NCBI RefSeq assembly: GCF_963676685.1
Contig: NC_092356.1
Span: forward strand, 22,493,750-22,557,749
DNA: 64,000 nt
Direction of reading: 5' to 3'
From: Mytilus edulis
Lineage: Eukaryota; Mollusca; Bivalvia; Mytilida; Mytilidae
Position 1 is the first letter of the stretch. Every line of letters begins with the position of its first letter. The position numbers were made by a program, and so were the translations under genes. Of this stretch, positions 11,220 through 23,534 are shown piece after piece. The notes beneath the pieces are model-generated. The model was not told the DNA's origin and searched no databases. It worked only from the letters and a program-made list of their open reading frames with translations.

Positions 11220-11725
11220 AGAAAGGTCCCGAAATAAAAGAAACAAGAATGTGTCCATAGTACACGGATGCCCCACTCGCACTATCATTTTCCATGTTCA
11301 GTGGACTGTGAAATTGGAACAAATTTAATTTGGATTTAAAATTAGAAGGATCATATCATAGGGAACATGTGTACTAAGTTTCAAGTTGATGTGACTTCAA
11401 CTTCATCAAAAACTACATTGATCAAAAACTTTAACAAAAACTTTAACTTGAACTTCCACTATCATTTTCTATGTTCAGTTGACCGTGAAGTTGGGGTCAA
11501 AACTTTAATTTGGCATTACAATTAGAAAGATCATGTCATGGGGAACATGTGTACTAAGTTTCAAGTTGATTGGACTTCAACTTCGTCAAAAACTACCTTG
11601 ACCAAAAACTTTAACCTGAAGCGGGGCGAACGAACGGACGGACGAACAGACGGACGAACGGACCCACAGACCAGAAAACATAATACCCCTCCACTATCGT
11701 AGGTGGGGCATAAAAATATGACCAT
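11220..11725 (+). repeat. Dispersed mollusc repeat with two ~185-bp internal units
   Basis: CACTATCATTTTCYATGTTC starts two successive units (about 11277 and 11458), each going on through GGGAACATGTGTACTAAGTT and ending in CAAAAACTTTAAC. A GACGGACGAAC-rich run (11633-11660) and CCTCCACTATCGTAGGTGGG (11688-11707) close it. I recognise the family from mussel DNA; it is non-coding. Confidence 0.55.
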
Positions 11726-14155
11726 TCGCAAACTGGAAATGTGTGGTAATTTCATGAACAAAAAAAAACATCTACACGCATTATAGGGCATAATGAGCTT
11801 CCTGCATAACACCACGTAAATATTTTACATACCTGTTAATTCGTCAATTTCGTAGAAAATTACAATAATATTGCAAAACTTGTGTTTACTTTACGGTCAT
11901 AACTGTTGAATCAACAAAACATAGAAAGCTTTTATCCTTCACGAGTATAAATCGAAATCTTTTTTAATTTTTATATCATATCGAAAACACTTCAGTTATG
12001 ATTCAAATAGCACATGCTTTATCTCATTTACAAATATACACACGCAATTGTCCGCACAAAAATACATTTTGTTAAGAGACTATTGATGAATGCAGTATAG
12101 TTCAAGTTACGTCTGGATACATCTTAAAATGACCAGTTTATGATTGTTTTCGCACTGTTATATTGCATAAATTTCAGGTTGATATTGACATTTTTAGACG
12201 GATTTCGGCAATTTAATGCAAGAAATGCTCTGATAAGAAAAGGAAAATCTCAGGTTCCCTAGAAAGATTAAAACCAATTTTTTATTGGAATACCACTCGA
12301 AATAAACCCAACATTTTCACAGAGACTTTTTAACTAACCGGTTGTCAATCGATGGACTGCTCTCCTACCAAAATAAATCTCTATCGAAAGTTTGGAATCT
12401 AACAAAACACATAGTTCGCTTCTGTTTAGTTGTAATAAAGTGATATAGAAAACACATAATATCAAAAATAGAGGTGGAATTCAACTTGTCTGGATTACTA
12501 GGATGACATTTGTACCCATCATTTAGAAACTCAATATACATGCCTTTTGAACGATTCCAATAATGCCTTTAAAAATCATTTTGAAAATTACATATCAACC
12601 CGTTTTGATTAAGAGTGTAAGGAACCACTATATGCAATAGACCTAGGTCACCCTTAATGAGTTTGGTAGTGTTCTTTTACATATAGAGTGCATTAACAAT
12701 AAAATATTGGACTTAAATACAAGGTCACAATAAACATGCCAGGGCAAAATTCTATGATACTAGTAAGGAAAAGTCTAGATGACCTTACATTTTATAATAA
12801 AAAGTCTTGAAGCAATATTAAAATTATGAAATATTCAGATGGTAGTAATCAAATAAGAAAAAAGTCCAAATGTGACAATTTCTAAATAAAAAAAAATGTC
12901 AAGATGTGAAAAAATGTCAAGGTGGTGGCTTCCTTGAACAGCTAATGTTAATATGAATTTTATTCCTCTAACGCAAAAAAAAAAACAAAAAAATTTAAGT
13001 TAATGGGAATTGTATTAACACATCATTTTAATTTTTGTAAAGAGTAGTTTAACGATATGAATAAATTTTCCCCTTCAAATTATATTTTTTTGTAAACAAA
13101 AGCATATTGAACGGAGTAGAATAAGACGGAAAATGGTGTAAAAACTTAAAATACAAAAAGTAATATTCCATGAATTAATATTTTTTTCAAAAAAAAAAAA
13201 TGTTTTCAAAGTACGAGTACAGAAGTGAAAATTTATATTCATACTAAATACTTATCAAAGGTGGTACACATTACAGATATAACGCAAAATAAGTTTACAT
13301 TGAATAACTGAATTGCATTACAAAAATTAAGATGGCTCGGGTGTCTTCCTCCATCTTAGATTTTGAAGTAGCAGGTAACAATTGGTATAGATCTTTAATA
13401 AAGTGGGGAAGTTTTTAGAGTAGTATATATTTCATGTGTAATATTTTAATTTTGATATAAAATATTATGTGTTTTATCATATTTACGGCTGTATTTTCTA
13501 TAAAAGACAATATCTTTCATGTTTTTCTTTGATTCATTTTTTTCAACTTTGCAAAATAAGGGGAGATAACTCAGATAGTAATAACATAAAGTAATTGTGT
13601 TGTGAAATGTAGAACGAAAACAAGTCCGGTGAAAAACGTCTGCACTGTTCTATGCGTTGACGTCAGGTGTTTGCTTTAAAGACATCAATACGACGTTCGT
13701 TTTCGAATTAAAGTATCATGATTTAGAAATTAAAACGTTAATAAAGGCAACAGTAGTATACCGCTGTTCAATGGTCATACCTCGATTAAGCGAGAAAAAA
13801 ATCTGGGTCAAAAACCAAAACCGATGTACAATATGACAACAACCTAATATACGATTGATATATCTCACATTTGTGACTGTCTTCACATGGTAGATATCAA
13901 CTATTTCAACCTCGCCACACGTTTACATTCCTTTCACAATTCAAAACCACTGGCAGTAGCCGTCTGTATAAACAATCTGAATAATTTCGATCGCTTGGGG
14001 ATATTGTTGTGAATTGCAAATAAATGTAAGTCCATTTAGCTCATTAACAAAAGTTAGACACCGGAAAACTCAGAGAGTGTATATATTTGTAAAGGTTTGG
14101 GCTGATGGTACATTCAACATGTTCAAAATTATTTTTAAAAATATTATAGATTTAC
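11726..14155. other. Caspase intron, AT-rich, nothing recognised
   Basis: Only low-complexity A/T runs, including poly-A near 12976 and 13190, and a GGGGAGATAACTCAGAT word near 13560 that recurs in mollusc repeats. No exon candidate with caspase similarity was seen between the flanking exons, whose phases already match. Confidence 0.45.
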
Positions 14156-14375
14156 CTCCTCTACAAGCCTGTATGATAAATATTTTTGGCTTTCCCCTCA
14201 GATCTTTACAATGACCGTTTTCAAAAAGAGACATGATGTTGTCCAGAAATATTTTTCTCCCATCTGTTCCAAATATATATCCTTCCTCTCCATGACTGAG
14301 TAAACATACAACACAGGCATCAGCATTCTGATGGTCTGGCAACTCGCTAAACTTTTGTAATTTTATAGCTATTTC
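14156..14375 (-). CDS. CASP2: Caspase-2-like, catalytic exon of the p20 subunit
   Basis: A 220-nt exon between a TTGAACAG acceptor and a GTAAAT donor, entering in phase 0 and leaving in phase 1. It encodes 73 residues plus one base, starting EIAIKLQKFSELPDHQNAD. It contains CLLSHGEEGYIFGTDG, in which His is the catalytic base, and KPKIFIIQACRGG, in which Cys is the nucleophile. QACRG is the caspase hallmark pentapeptide. Both catalytic residues and surrounding strands are intact, so the product should be an active protease acting after Asp. Confidence 0.95.
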
Positions 14376-14994
14376 CTGTTCAAAAAAATATTTAACCTAT
14401 ATACAATGTATCAACAACTGAACATAGTTTTCGTCCAGAATTACTTTTCTGATCTTTTATATATATTCGAGACATTTTTTTTTAAATTAAAAAGACAATG
14501 TCCATCGAGCGTTTTAAATATTCAAAATTCAATAATTGTTGATATTTGAGAAATATCTTTGAAACATTTTGGTGATACACACCAACATCGTCCCCATACA
14601 ATAAAAAAGTATATTTATTTGGCACAAAAGGCATTATTTTTTTTCACTTTATACTCGGCTCAATTTTAAAATTCAATTTCTAGGTTTCAAAATCTATTTC
14701 TATGTATTTTTATTTAAAGGTTATTGACCGACTTCTTTAATAAAGGATATAAATTTATATAATCCTAGATGCACAATGTGCCGAAATTGAATGAAGGTGT
14801 GGAACATGTCCATGAGACCATAACAGGCATATATATTTAGCACAATTTGACGGTGTGATAATAAATTTCACAACTTGATTTATATGCCTGTGTCAATAAT
14901 ATTTGGTTTTATATTTAAATGAACATAATTTATGTATAACTGGTAAATCAGAAGAAGGCACCACAAACTAATTATAAAGTAAAATCACAAAAAT

Positions 14995-15115
14995 ACCGAA
15001 CCCCGCGGAAAATGTAAAACGGAAGGTCCCTAATCAAATGGCAAAATCAAAATCTCAAACATATCAAACGATTGGATAACAACTGTCATATTCATGACTT
15101 GGTACGGGCATTTTT
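14995..15115 (+). repeat. Dispersed mussel repeat
   Basis: CCGAACCCCGCGGAAAATG, CGGAAGGTCCCTAATCAAAT and TGACTTGGTACGGGCATTTT are in the order I remember from a very frequent Mytilus repeat. Non-coding. Confidence 0.55.
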
Positions 15116-15654
15116 TTATGTAGACAATGGGTAATTTTTACCTTTACCAATTTCCATCAAATATCTAAGGATTTGGTCCAAAAGTTTAGCCTGAAGAATT
15201 CTTATTTCAAACGGGGTATTTAATTCCAATTTAACGATGATGTTGTTTATAATGCTCGTAAAATAAAAAACATCCATGTAAACTAATCGATGCTTTGAAT
15301 GCACTTTTTCTTAAAGCCAGATTATCAATTTAACACAGTAGTTAAAACTTTTGAACTTGTTTTTGTTTTTAAAAAAAACATAGATATACAGTTATTATGA
15401 CTTATTATTTTACATCCTGTAAGTATTGTTTACTTATATTTTTACATTGCACAAAGTCGTGCGTTTCTTAGACTGTTTATACGTCTTTAATTCTTGGAAA
15501 AGATGATATGTTAGTCATGTTAGTTGTAATTTGCATTGAAACTAGCCGTCAGTAACTGCAAGTTCTGGTTTTTTTTCGGTGCTTTGTATCTTTTGTATCA
15601 GTGCATCTTACCGATCTTTTGAGTTGCAAATTGCAACTGTATTTTACAGATTGT

Positions 15655-15850
15655 TCGTTTGTTGCGCTGCGAATAAACTCATCATAGATACCAGGACTCA
15701 TCAGTGACGCTCGAATCAAAACATGTTAAAAAGGCCAAATAAAGTACGAAGTTGTAGAGTATTGAGGACCAAGATTTGACAAATACAGCTAAGGTAATCT
15801 ATTCCATTGTGTCCCAGGTTAAGGGCGGGTTGAGCGGTCGCAAAAATGTT
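15655..15850 (-). mobile_element. Retrozyme-like repeat, minus strand, ribozyme 3' half deleted
   Basis: On the minus strand GAGCGTCACTGATGAGTCC is followed directly by TGGTATCTATGATGAGTTT: the GAAA strand and cleavage site are missing. The rest (about 15733-15850) matches the repeat body. Confidence 0.55.
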
Positions 15851-15936
15851 TAACCCTGCCACATTCTTTAATTGTCCGTACTTAGTCAGGAGCCTGTAGG
15901 ACAATGCTTGTCGTTTTCATATTGTCGTAGATATAT

Positions 15937-16262
15937 GAAGATGTGGTATGAGTGTCAATGAGACAACTCTCCATTAAAGTCACAATTTATAAAGTAAACC
16001 ATTATAGGTCAAGGTACGGTCTTCAACACAGAACCTAGGCTCACACCGAACAGCAAGCTATAAATGTAAAGGGCCCCAAAAATTAATAGTAAGTGTAAAA
16101 CCATTCAAACGGGAAAACATGTGTTTGTTTTTTTTATTAATATTGTTTATTGGAAATAAAGCATTTACTCGTTTTAATTTTTGAACATTTTCAATGTAGA
16201 CCCTTTTATAGCTGACTACACAGTACGAGGTGTTTTTCATCCTTGAGGCCGTACGGTGGCCT
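15937..16262 (+). repeat. Dispersed mussel repeat (ATGTGGTATGAGTGTCAATG family)
   Basis: Begins GAAGATGTGGTATGAGTGTC, goes on through GAGACAACTCTCCATTAAAG, CGGTCTTCAACACAGAACC and AGGGCCCCAAAAATTAATAG, and ends near GCCGTACGGTGGCCTATAAT. Other copies are at 20.3, 23.7, 25.8 (inverted) and 46.4 kb. Recognised from memory as one of the commonest mussel repeats. Confidence 0.6.
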
Positions 16263-16344
16263 ATAATTGCTTACTACTACTTTATCTAAACTATGTTGGA
16301 TAGGTGTCACATTGGTAGTAATACCGAATCTTCTCATATTATAA

Positions 16345-16490
16345 ATATTGAAATAAAGTTTTCTGAATTCACAATAAACTCACCAAACGCGCATTTCGTC
16401 TCAAGACTCATCAGTGACGCTCGTTTTAAAAAAAGTTTAAAAGGAAAAATAAAGTACGAAGAGCATTGAGGACCAAATGCTTCCTTAAAG
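16345..16490 (-). mobile_element. Retrozyme-like repeat copy carrying a near-complete hammerhead
   Basis: Minus-strand fragment of the same family as 15655-15850, with TTTATTTTTCCTTTTAAAC preceding the ribozyme. The ribozyme is listed separately at 16380-16420. Confidence 0.55.
16380..16420 (-). ncRNA. Hammerhead ribozyme, near-complete
   Basis: Read on the minus strand: stem I strand GCGTCA, core CTGATGA, stem II GTC-TTGA-GAC, core GAAA, very short stem III (TGC/GCG), then UU at the cleavage position and TGGTGA as the second stem I strand. Stem I pairs at five of six positions with two wobbles. All invariant core bases are present. The very short stem III is typical of metazoan hammerheads that act best as dimers. 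Activity is inference. Confidence 0.6.
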
Positions 16491-17163
16491 CTACGTTAAC
16501 AACTTCTCCCACTTTAAGCTTAAGATCCACTACTGAATCAGTATTTCATTGAATGATATTAATATAGATATCAATATAAAACGATAAAAATATATCGATA
16601 TTTTTTTTGGTAGGAGGTGGTGTGTTGAATTGAAATGTCTTCAGGGGGTCTTTGGTTTATTTTAATTTCTGAAGGTGAGGACATAAAATGTATGGTAACA
16701 AGAATCTTTCAAATACATAAAGCTTGGTCTTCTTGAATTTATTAAGCAAATAATGACCATAACTCCTGAACTGCAAAATTGAGAGCCGTCAATACATATA
16801 TAACTAACCTCCATTGTGTTTTATTAAAAATGTTTCTGTGAAGTTATTTGTTGATTTTTATTTTGGCAATGGTCGCTTCTGGGAATCCTCTACCCCCTTT
16901 TTAAAAGATATCTTATATAATACAAGGTATGATTCTAAATACGAAGAACAATACATACCACTTTCTGATATTTTAAACTAATTCCAACAAACTGGTTGTG
17001 CCATGATCAGAAACACAAAAAATGTTTCATGGTAAAATGTCGTATGATTTTTTAACGCAATGAATCAATGTTATAAATAAACCGGGTGAGTTCATAAAAC
17101 ATTCAATATGTCTCAATAGATTTACAGAAGTTTGCTGCAAGATAATTATAGAAGACCACATAC

Positions 17164-17340
17164 CTTGGCAGTTAAACCATCTATATCATTATAGATTGAA
17201 ACATCAAAGTGAAGTTGTGAAAATAGATGATATAAATTGTCTCTATCTATGTTTGTTCCTCTCCTAGGTGGTTTTCCCTCAACTTCATTGACATTTACTA
17301 TTAAGGCATTTCCCCTAGGTATTCTCGTCATTCTATAGGA
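17164..17340 (-). CDS. CASP2: Caspase-2-like, first p20 exon
   Basis: A 177-nt exon, phase 0 on both sides, between a TTTTACAG acceptor and a GTATGTGG donor. It encodes 59 residues beginning SYRMTRIPRGNALIVNVNEV and continuing through KPPRRGTNIDRDNLYHLF to YNDIDGLTAK. RRGTNIDRDNL is the caspase RxGtdxDxxxL segment, whose Arg helps bind the P1 Asp. The upstream exon ends FYIEHYKK, and caspase-2 has an equivalent FYxxHF...AYR junction. Intact. Confidence 0.9.
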
Positions 17341-17929
17341 CTGTAAAACATATAAGTGAATAAAATATATGAGTTAACTAAATAACTTATGCAATCATGA
17401 AAATGGGTTTGTATGGCATTGTATGAACCAGGCTGTCAACGTCAAAAAAGTATATGATCTGAAATGATTGATGTAAATGTCATATCATGGAACACAGATG
17501 CAACAGCAAACATATTTGTTCTTTTTGTGATTGTTGCAGTTGATTTTATTAACAAATAATCTCGACTTTTGGTTATCAAAAGATAAAATCAAAGTTCAGC
17601 TATTAATTGTTGAGATATTGTCTTTATAAGGTGGTTTCAGTTATTTGATAATTGTGTATCAAGTCATATAGTTTATCAACCTACCAGTCAAACAAAAAAA
17701 TCACCCAAAAAAACCATACCAAACACAAAAAATGCAAAGTTTAAAGCAGCGTTTTACCATTATCAATGATTTAGGAAATATAATATTGATTAAACTTAAA
17801 ATCACTCGTAAAAAATCATAAACCAAAATGTTATACTTCGCAAAATGGGAAAAAAAAGTAGTGTTGTCAACAGTTAACCGTCGAAAGGACCGAATATAGA
17901 ATATCAAAAAGGCTACACTACCAACAATT

Positions 17930-18360
17930 TGACTAGCATTTACATGTACATTAAATGCCGCTATATAAACAGTACTGTTAGGAAACATCACTAATCAGTA
18001 CATTAAATGCCACTATATAAACAGTACTTTTAGAAAACATCACTAATCAGTACATTAAATGCCGCTATGTAAACAGTACTTTTAGGAAACATCACTAAAC
18101 AGTACATTAAATGCCGCTATATAAACAGTACTTTTAGGAAACATCACTATTCAGTACATTAATTTTTATATCATTTTCAGTAATGTTGGGAAAAAGTTGT
18201 TTACAGTACTGAAAATTTCAGTCATTTTACAGTACTGAAAATTTCAGTCATTTTTCAGTACTGAAAATTTCAGTCATTTTTCAGTACTGAAAATTTTAGT
18301 CATTTTCAATACTAAACTTTTTGTCATCTTTAAGTACTTCTAAACATCAAACATACAATA
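17930..18360 (+). repeat. Two linked minisatellites, ~52-bp and ~26-bp units
   Basis: About four copies of a 52-bp unit starting CATTAAATGCCGCTATATAA run to about 18170. About four or five copies of a 26-bp unit, CAGTACTGAAAATTTCAGTC with ATTTT, follow to about 18320. Both contain CAGTACT. An inverted homologue lies at 51395-51880, and the flank CTACCAACAATTTGACTAGC (17919 onward) is shared, so these are two copies of one mobile unit. Confidence 0.75.
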
Positions 18361-18444
18361 TCAGGTCAATGTCAGAAAAATATATAATGTTTTTTTATAC
18401 TGCAAATAGTTCTGTTTATTTCATATAAAATATAGTAACACAGC

Positions 18445-18957
18445 TATATTGTGTACGATGTCAATTTCATCATGGAACACTTTCTCCACAATCAGGGGTC
18501 CATTAAGGGATGAAAATAAGTTTGACATTTGTGTTACGATTTGAATAGCTATCAATTTATTAATTTAAGTTGCAGTTTAAAAACAATATTAGGTCAATGT
18601 CAGAAACAATATTTTTTTTGTACTCGGCGCAAAAATGGGGAAGGGCTCAGTAGAACTTCGTCCTTCCCCAGTTTCTCAGCCTCATACAAAAAATATTACT
18701 GAGACTGAGAAACTGGGGAAGGACAAGACTTTACTGCGCCCTTCCCTTTCCCAGTTTTATTCGGAATAACAAAAAGTTTATATCTTTTTGACCTAATATT
18801 GTTTTTATACTGCAACTTAAATTAAAACATTGATTTTTAAATCGTAACTATCATAAATCAATAGCATAAATATCATCAAATTTAGTATTATCCCTTGATG
18901 AACCTCTGATGGTAGAGAAAGTTTTCCATGATGAAATTGACATTGCACAAAATATAG
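18445..18957. repeat. Foldback element with ~250-bp imperfect arms
   Basis: The left arm has TGTCAATTTCATCATGGAA (about 18459), AAGTTGCAGTTTAAAAACAA (18568) and TTCCCCAGTTTCTCAG (18662). The same words occur inverted at CTGAGAAACTGGGGAA (18706), TTGTTTTTATACTGCAACTT (18797) and TTCCATGATGAAATTGACA (18926). The transcript would form one long hairpin. No coding sequence: a foldback or MITE-type insertion. Confidence 0.65.
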
Positions 18958-19139
18958 AAATCAACGACAACGGAAGCCCGCAATGAACGGTGATTTAATC
19001 TTTTGCTGACGACAACTTCTAAATCTACTCAGGACCAGGATTCTTTAAGGTAAAAAGTTACGAAATATATCAAAGTATTTCACATTTGAGTATGGTGGTC
19101 CTGAAATCAAATTAGGTGTTCAAACTTGGGGTATTCTAG

Positions 19140-19445
19140 TTGGGTTCAAAACTATGGAAGGGAATATCCGCCAAAATTATACAATTCTTAATTTGTGAAA
19201 TGGCATGCAATTTCTTATTCGTATAACATATGAAATTTCTTAATTTGTAAAATGTCATTTCTTAATTTGTAACATGTATTTTTTCCATCCGTTACACGAA
19301 TTTCTACATTTCTTGATTTGTGAAATGTAATTTCTTAATACATGTGTAAACACAATTTCTTAAATTGTAAACGTATTTTCTCCATTAGTTTCATGAATTT
19401 CTACGTTTCTTAATTTTTTAAATGTAGTCACTTTGTTTTAGTCAC
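19140..19445. repeat. Degenerate tandem of TTCTTAATTTGTAAAATG-like units
   Basis: TTTCTTAATTTGTAAMATG recurs at least six times, and a longer unit (TCCATNNGTTNCANGAATTTCTACRTTTCTT) occurs twice about 105 bp apart. Simple, old tandem repeat. Confidence 0.45.
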
Positions 19446-20329
19446 GTTTTGTGAGATCGCGTCTGTGTAATAGTTACCGCTGCCAGCCAAAGAGATGTTG
19501 CGTTTCTAAAGAAAAATACAAGTTACAAATCAAGAAGTTTGACAAGTCAAAGGTTTTACAAATCTATAATAAAATAGCTGTGGAGCCATGTCAACTCGTA
19601 CCTTCGCAAACTCGTACCCAATATTTACCAACGCGTATTTCTACCACAATATATCTCAACTTTTAAAAATGAAACCCATTTTCACACATTTCAAGTATAT
19701 TTAAATAATATTTATAATTCATTATGTAAAGTTTACGGAAGTGTTTCCCGATTTTTGTTTGGAAAAAAATTTATGAATATCTGGTGCCATCTAATACTTT
19801 CGAATAGACCTATTTTTTCAATAAATTGTGTGTCAGGTTATTTATTTTCAAACTACCACAGAACAAACCTTTGATTTTTGTGATTATCAAGGCTTAGTTA
19901 TTTATTTTCAAAATCCTCCTCCCCCAGAATATCAAATAGTCGTCCCCTTAGTAGGACACTATAAGGACAACTAGCTGGATAAATAATAAACACACACGGA
20001 CAATTACAGTAAGGTACGACCTTTTGTTATTCTAAGGATGGGAATGGGGCCGGCAGGAGGATCTTTTGCGAAATTTTTTATTCATGTAAAAGATTTAACT
20101 TGTCGCTAATCAAGCCTATTTTTTTCAGCTCTTACCAGCCCACCATATTCATATTCAAAATACTCCTGCCACCTCCCCCTTTTAACCCAACAAATCAAAT
20201 GATTTTCTCCTTATTGAACACGAGTTTAAATTGATTGATTGTTAGTTGTTTGTTTTTAAAGTCAAGCGACTAATATTTCATAAATTTTTAGACAAGACCC
20301 GAAATTAAAAGTCATGTATACAATATCAT

Positions 20330-20480
20330 AACAAGTAAGAAGATGTGGTATGACTGCTAATTTGGCAACTATCAACTGAAGTTCAATGAAGTAGTATTAT
20401 CAATTATAACCAACCGTGCGGCCTTAAAAAATGACAAATATCCACACTAACTATAGGATGAACTAAATTTTACTCGAAAG
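20330..20480 (+). repeat. Diverged copy of the ATGTGGTATGAGTG mussel repeat
   Basis: AGAAGATGTGGTATGACTGC, GGCAACTATCAACTGAAGTT and CCGTGCGGCCTTAAAAAATG follow the same order as in the copies at 15.9 and 46.4 kb. Confidence 0.5.
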
Positions 20481-20639
20481 CAGAGCTTTCTCGTGAAATT
20501 TAGCCCCTCCTATGGTGTATCTACACATACCCAACACTTTTTAATTTGGTAACTATAACGTATATTAGTTATAAAGTGCAACGACAAAAATGTGATACAA
20601 TTAAGACGAAATAAAGTAACGGCCTAGCGATATATTACA

Positions 20640-20790
20640 AACCCATTCTAAAAACTTCAAATATGAGTCGACAGATATGAACAAACAATAACCACCCAAC
20701 TACATGCTCATGATAATGTGGCAGGATTCAACATGTGTGTGAGCGTTTAACCCCTAAACTTAGACAGTCAGTGTTGTAATAGTATAACAT
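20640..20790 (+). repeat. Fragment of a dispersed mussel repeat
   Basis: GTGGCAGGATTCAACATGTG, GAGCGTTTAACCCCTAAACT and TTAGACAGTCAGTGTTGTAA resemble a mussel repeat block I recognise. Non-coding. Confidence 0.45.
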
Positions 20791-23534
20791 AAAAACAACG
20801 TTTAAAAGTCCGTTGCAATTGGATTGACCAAAAAGATCGATATGAGACACAAAAACAACTAACATTTACTAAAGATTATAAACGCGAAGCACCAAAATAA
20901 GAGTATTTGTAGTAACTGAAAACTACTAGTACTAGCACACTATTTAAAAGCCAATTAAAACCAGCATATAAATCATGCTCTTCCAGACTAAAGTATCAAC
21001 CACTGGCGGATCAAGAAATGTTCATAAGGGCCCGGGGTTTGTGCAAGAGGATACTCGCTCTAATCATGCTTCAGTATATTATCAACCCCGCCCCTAAATC
21101 CTCCTCTGTCAAGCATTACACAACAAACGGATTTAGTCATAAACAGTCTGAAAAACGCCATTACCTTGCACACTTTTACCTTGAAACATATACATTTGTA
21201 CGATTAAGGTTCTTAGAAGGTGGTGGTACTAATGTTTTGACGACTACTAGTAGATTTGTCTTCTAGGACCAACAGGGAATACACAGATTTTAAGAACTCT
21301 GCAATATCTTTTATATACAATTTCTAAAGAAAAGATGTCCTTTTCGGTCAAAATTTTTTCTAGTATAAAATAGAATCCATATCGACAGTTTGCTGACAAT
21401 TTGCATATAGGCTATTTTTTGCGTGATTAAATCAAATATGTAATAAAAATATACCTTCATGTGCTACTTTTTTTTAGTAAAATAAGGTCGAAATTTTGTA
21501 TATTTGCTCAAAATTCGGATTTGTGGACGTATTTTTCCTTTCGACAGAAATACATAACTTTTATGTTTTAAAAGATAAACTTAATCTGTTTTTGTTAAAA
21601 TGTAGTTTAAATTTGTGCAATGTGTTTTTTTCAAATTATTCATATTTTTTTTAAAGAACGTTTACTGTTGAACAGTTTTTATTTGTTTTTTTAAACTGAA
21701 AAAAAGTTTTAAATGTCTGAATATATTATTTTCTTTTTATTAGACATAATTTGGACTAATTTGTACACTCTGCACTTTCAGGCCCTCCTTTTTGCTACTT
21801 TGAGTCCTGTTACCAAGGACATATGTAAACATGTGGGATAAGTTGTAATATTTTTTGTTAAGCTCATGTGGCTCTAGTGAACTAATAAAGTTTAATACCG
21901 CAGTCCCACTAGGCAACGATCGCACTACGATCTCTGAAAAAAAATGCAAATTTTGACGATCATAGTGCGATCGCAGTAAGGTCGTATCACGGTCGTGGTG
22001 AGGTCTTCAAGATCGTGATGAACGTAGCCAACTTTGAACATGTTCAAAACAATCGTGGTGCGGTCGTGTCGAAATCAGGTCGTAGTAGAAGCGTAGTAAG
22101 AGCACACTAAGGTCGTGGTAAGATCTCAAAGGTCGAGACCACTACGATCTCACAGCGACGTTATTACGACCTCACTACGACCATCACGTTCTCACCGCGA
22201 CCCAACTACGCTTCAACTACGACTATATCATGTTTACACCACGCTGTTTTAAACCATAGTATGATACTAGCACGCGCATGCCGTCCTCATTACGCATTTC
22301 TTACGATCTGACTACGTTCATACTACAACCATCATTCTCATTGTGAAAATTGTCATTTTCACATAAAATATTAAATCTCTCCAGGTTTTGTCTGTCTGTA
22401 TGTAATTAAGACAACTTGCCCATTTTCTCTATCAGGCTACACCATGCCTGACACATATGTGTCATCACTGCTAGCATTTACTAAAATATCGTGTAATTTT
22501 CCGTAATTAGAAACGTAATGACGCAATGTCAGATATTGCTACCATTTAGTGTAACAGAAAAATGACGTTAAATTGGAAACGGGCTTTATCTAATTCTTCC
22601 TGCTTTCCTTTTTGGGTAAACGCAAAGTATAACACACAAGTCCAATCAAATATGATTTTATAATTAACATAGGATTAAAAAAATACCACTTTGAGCATCT
22701 GGTCCGCATGGTCAAGCAAGGCTTGAATAATTGTATAGTCATTCGTGTAGGGATTAATTTTTTTTACTTGTTGTCACTTATCACAGCTTCAAATTGAACC
22801 CGATCTTAATAATTTACGACGCAGAATATTTGCTCCAAAAATTTTATAACATTGCCTACATTTTTTACAAAATTGCACAAATCCCCAATTTTTACAGCCT
22901 CAATTTTCTCGAAAACGAGCACGGTGACTTATGTTTTATTTTGTGTTTTATTTTATAACTCGCTTGACCATCACGAAAAAAACAACCATGACATTATACT
23001 GTACCATGTTTACGACGGACAGACGGAAGTCGGATATTTGTATACCATAATACGTCCCGTCAAAATTTGTGCATGCAATATTTGCCACTGGACATTAAGC
23101 AACCAACAATTAATCAATTTATAGGACATAGTCTTGGTATTTAAGGGGGTTCGCGGGTCTAAATCATTTATATAGTATTTCTCTATATTTTTCTATAAAT
23201 GAACTTTATCTTATAGTTAATAGAAAAATAAAAATAAAAAAAAAATACCGTTCATTTGCGCTCACAATCTGCCTTCGAAAGATCATACATCTTTGTAAAA
23301 GTGTTTTTTTTCCCTGTTGAACTAATAGGAGAAATAAAAGTAATATCGAAATAAAAAAAAAGAAATTATTACAGAAATCGCTCAAATTTTACAATAATTT
23401 AGTTTAAGTACAGCATATATCGAAATTATATTAATAAATATAGGTCACCGATAAGTAAACAGAGATATTTCAATTTTAAAGCCAAAAAAATGGCATTTTC
23501 CACCAAAGGGAGATAATTTGGAACTTTTTCAATG

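Larger units (their letters stand above)
14376..17163. other. Caspase intron with several mussel repeats
   Basis: The intron between the two p20 exons. The left half (14376-14995) shows nothing; the rest is largely made of the repeats listed separately at 15.0, 15.66, 15.94 and 16.35 kb. The two exons join directly in phase 0 (...DGLTAK / EIAIKLQ...), so no further coding exon is needed here. Confidence 0.6.

Noticed and set aside
15116..15304. Minus-strand ORF between the two p20 exons as an extra caspase exon
   Set aside because: The neighbouring exons already join in phase 0 into a normal caspase sequence, and this peptide has no caspase resemblance.
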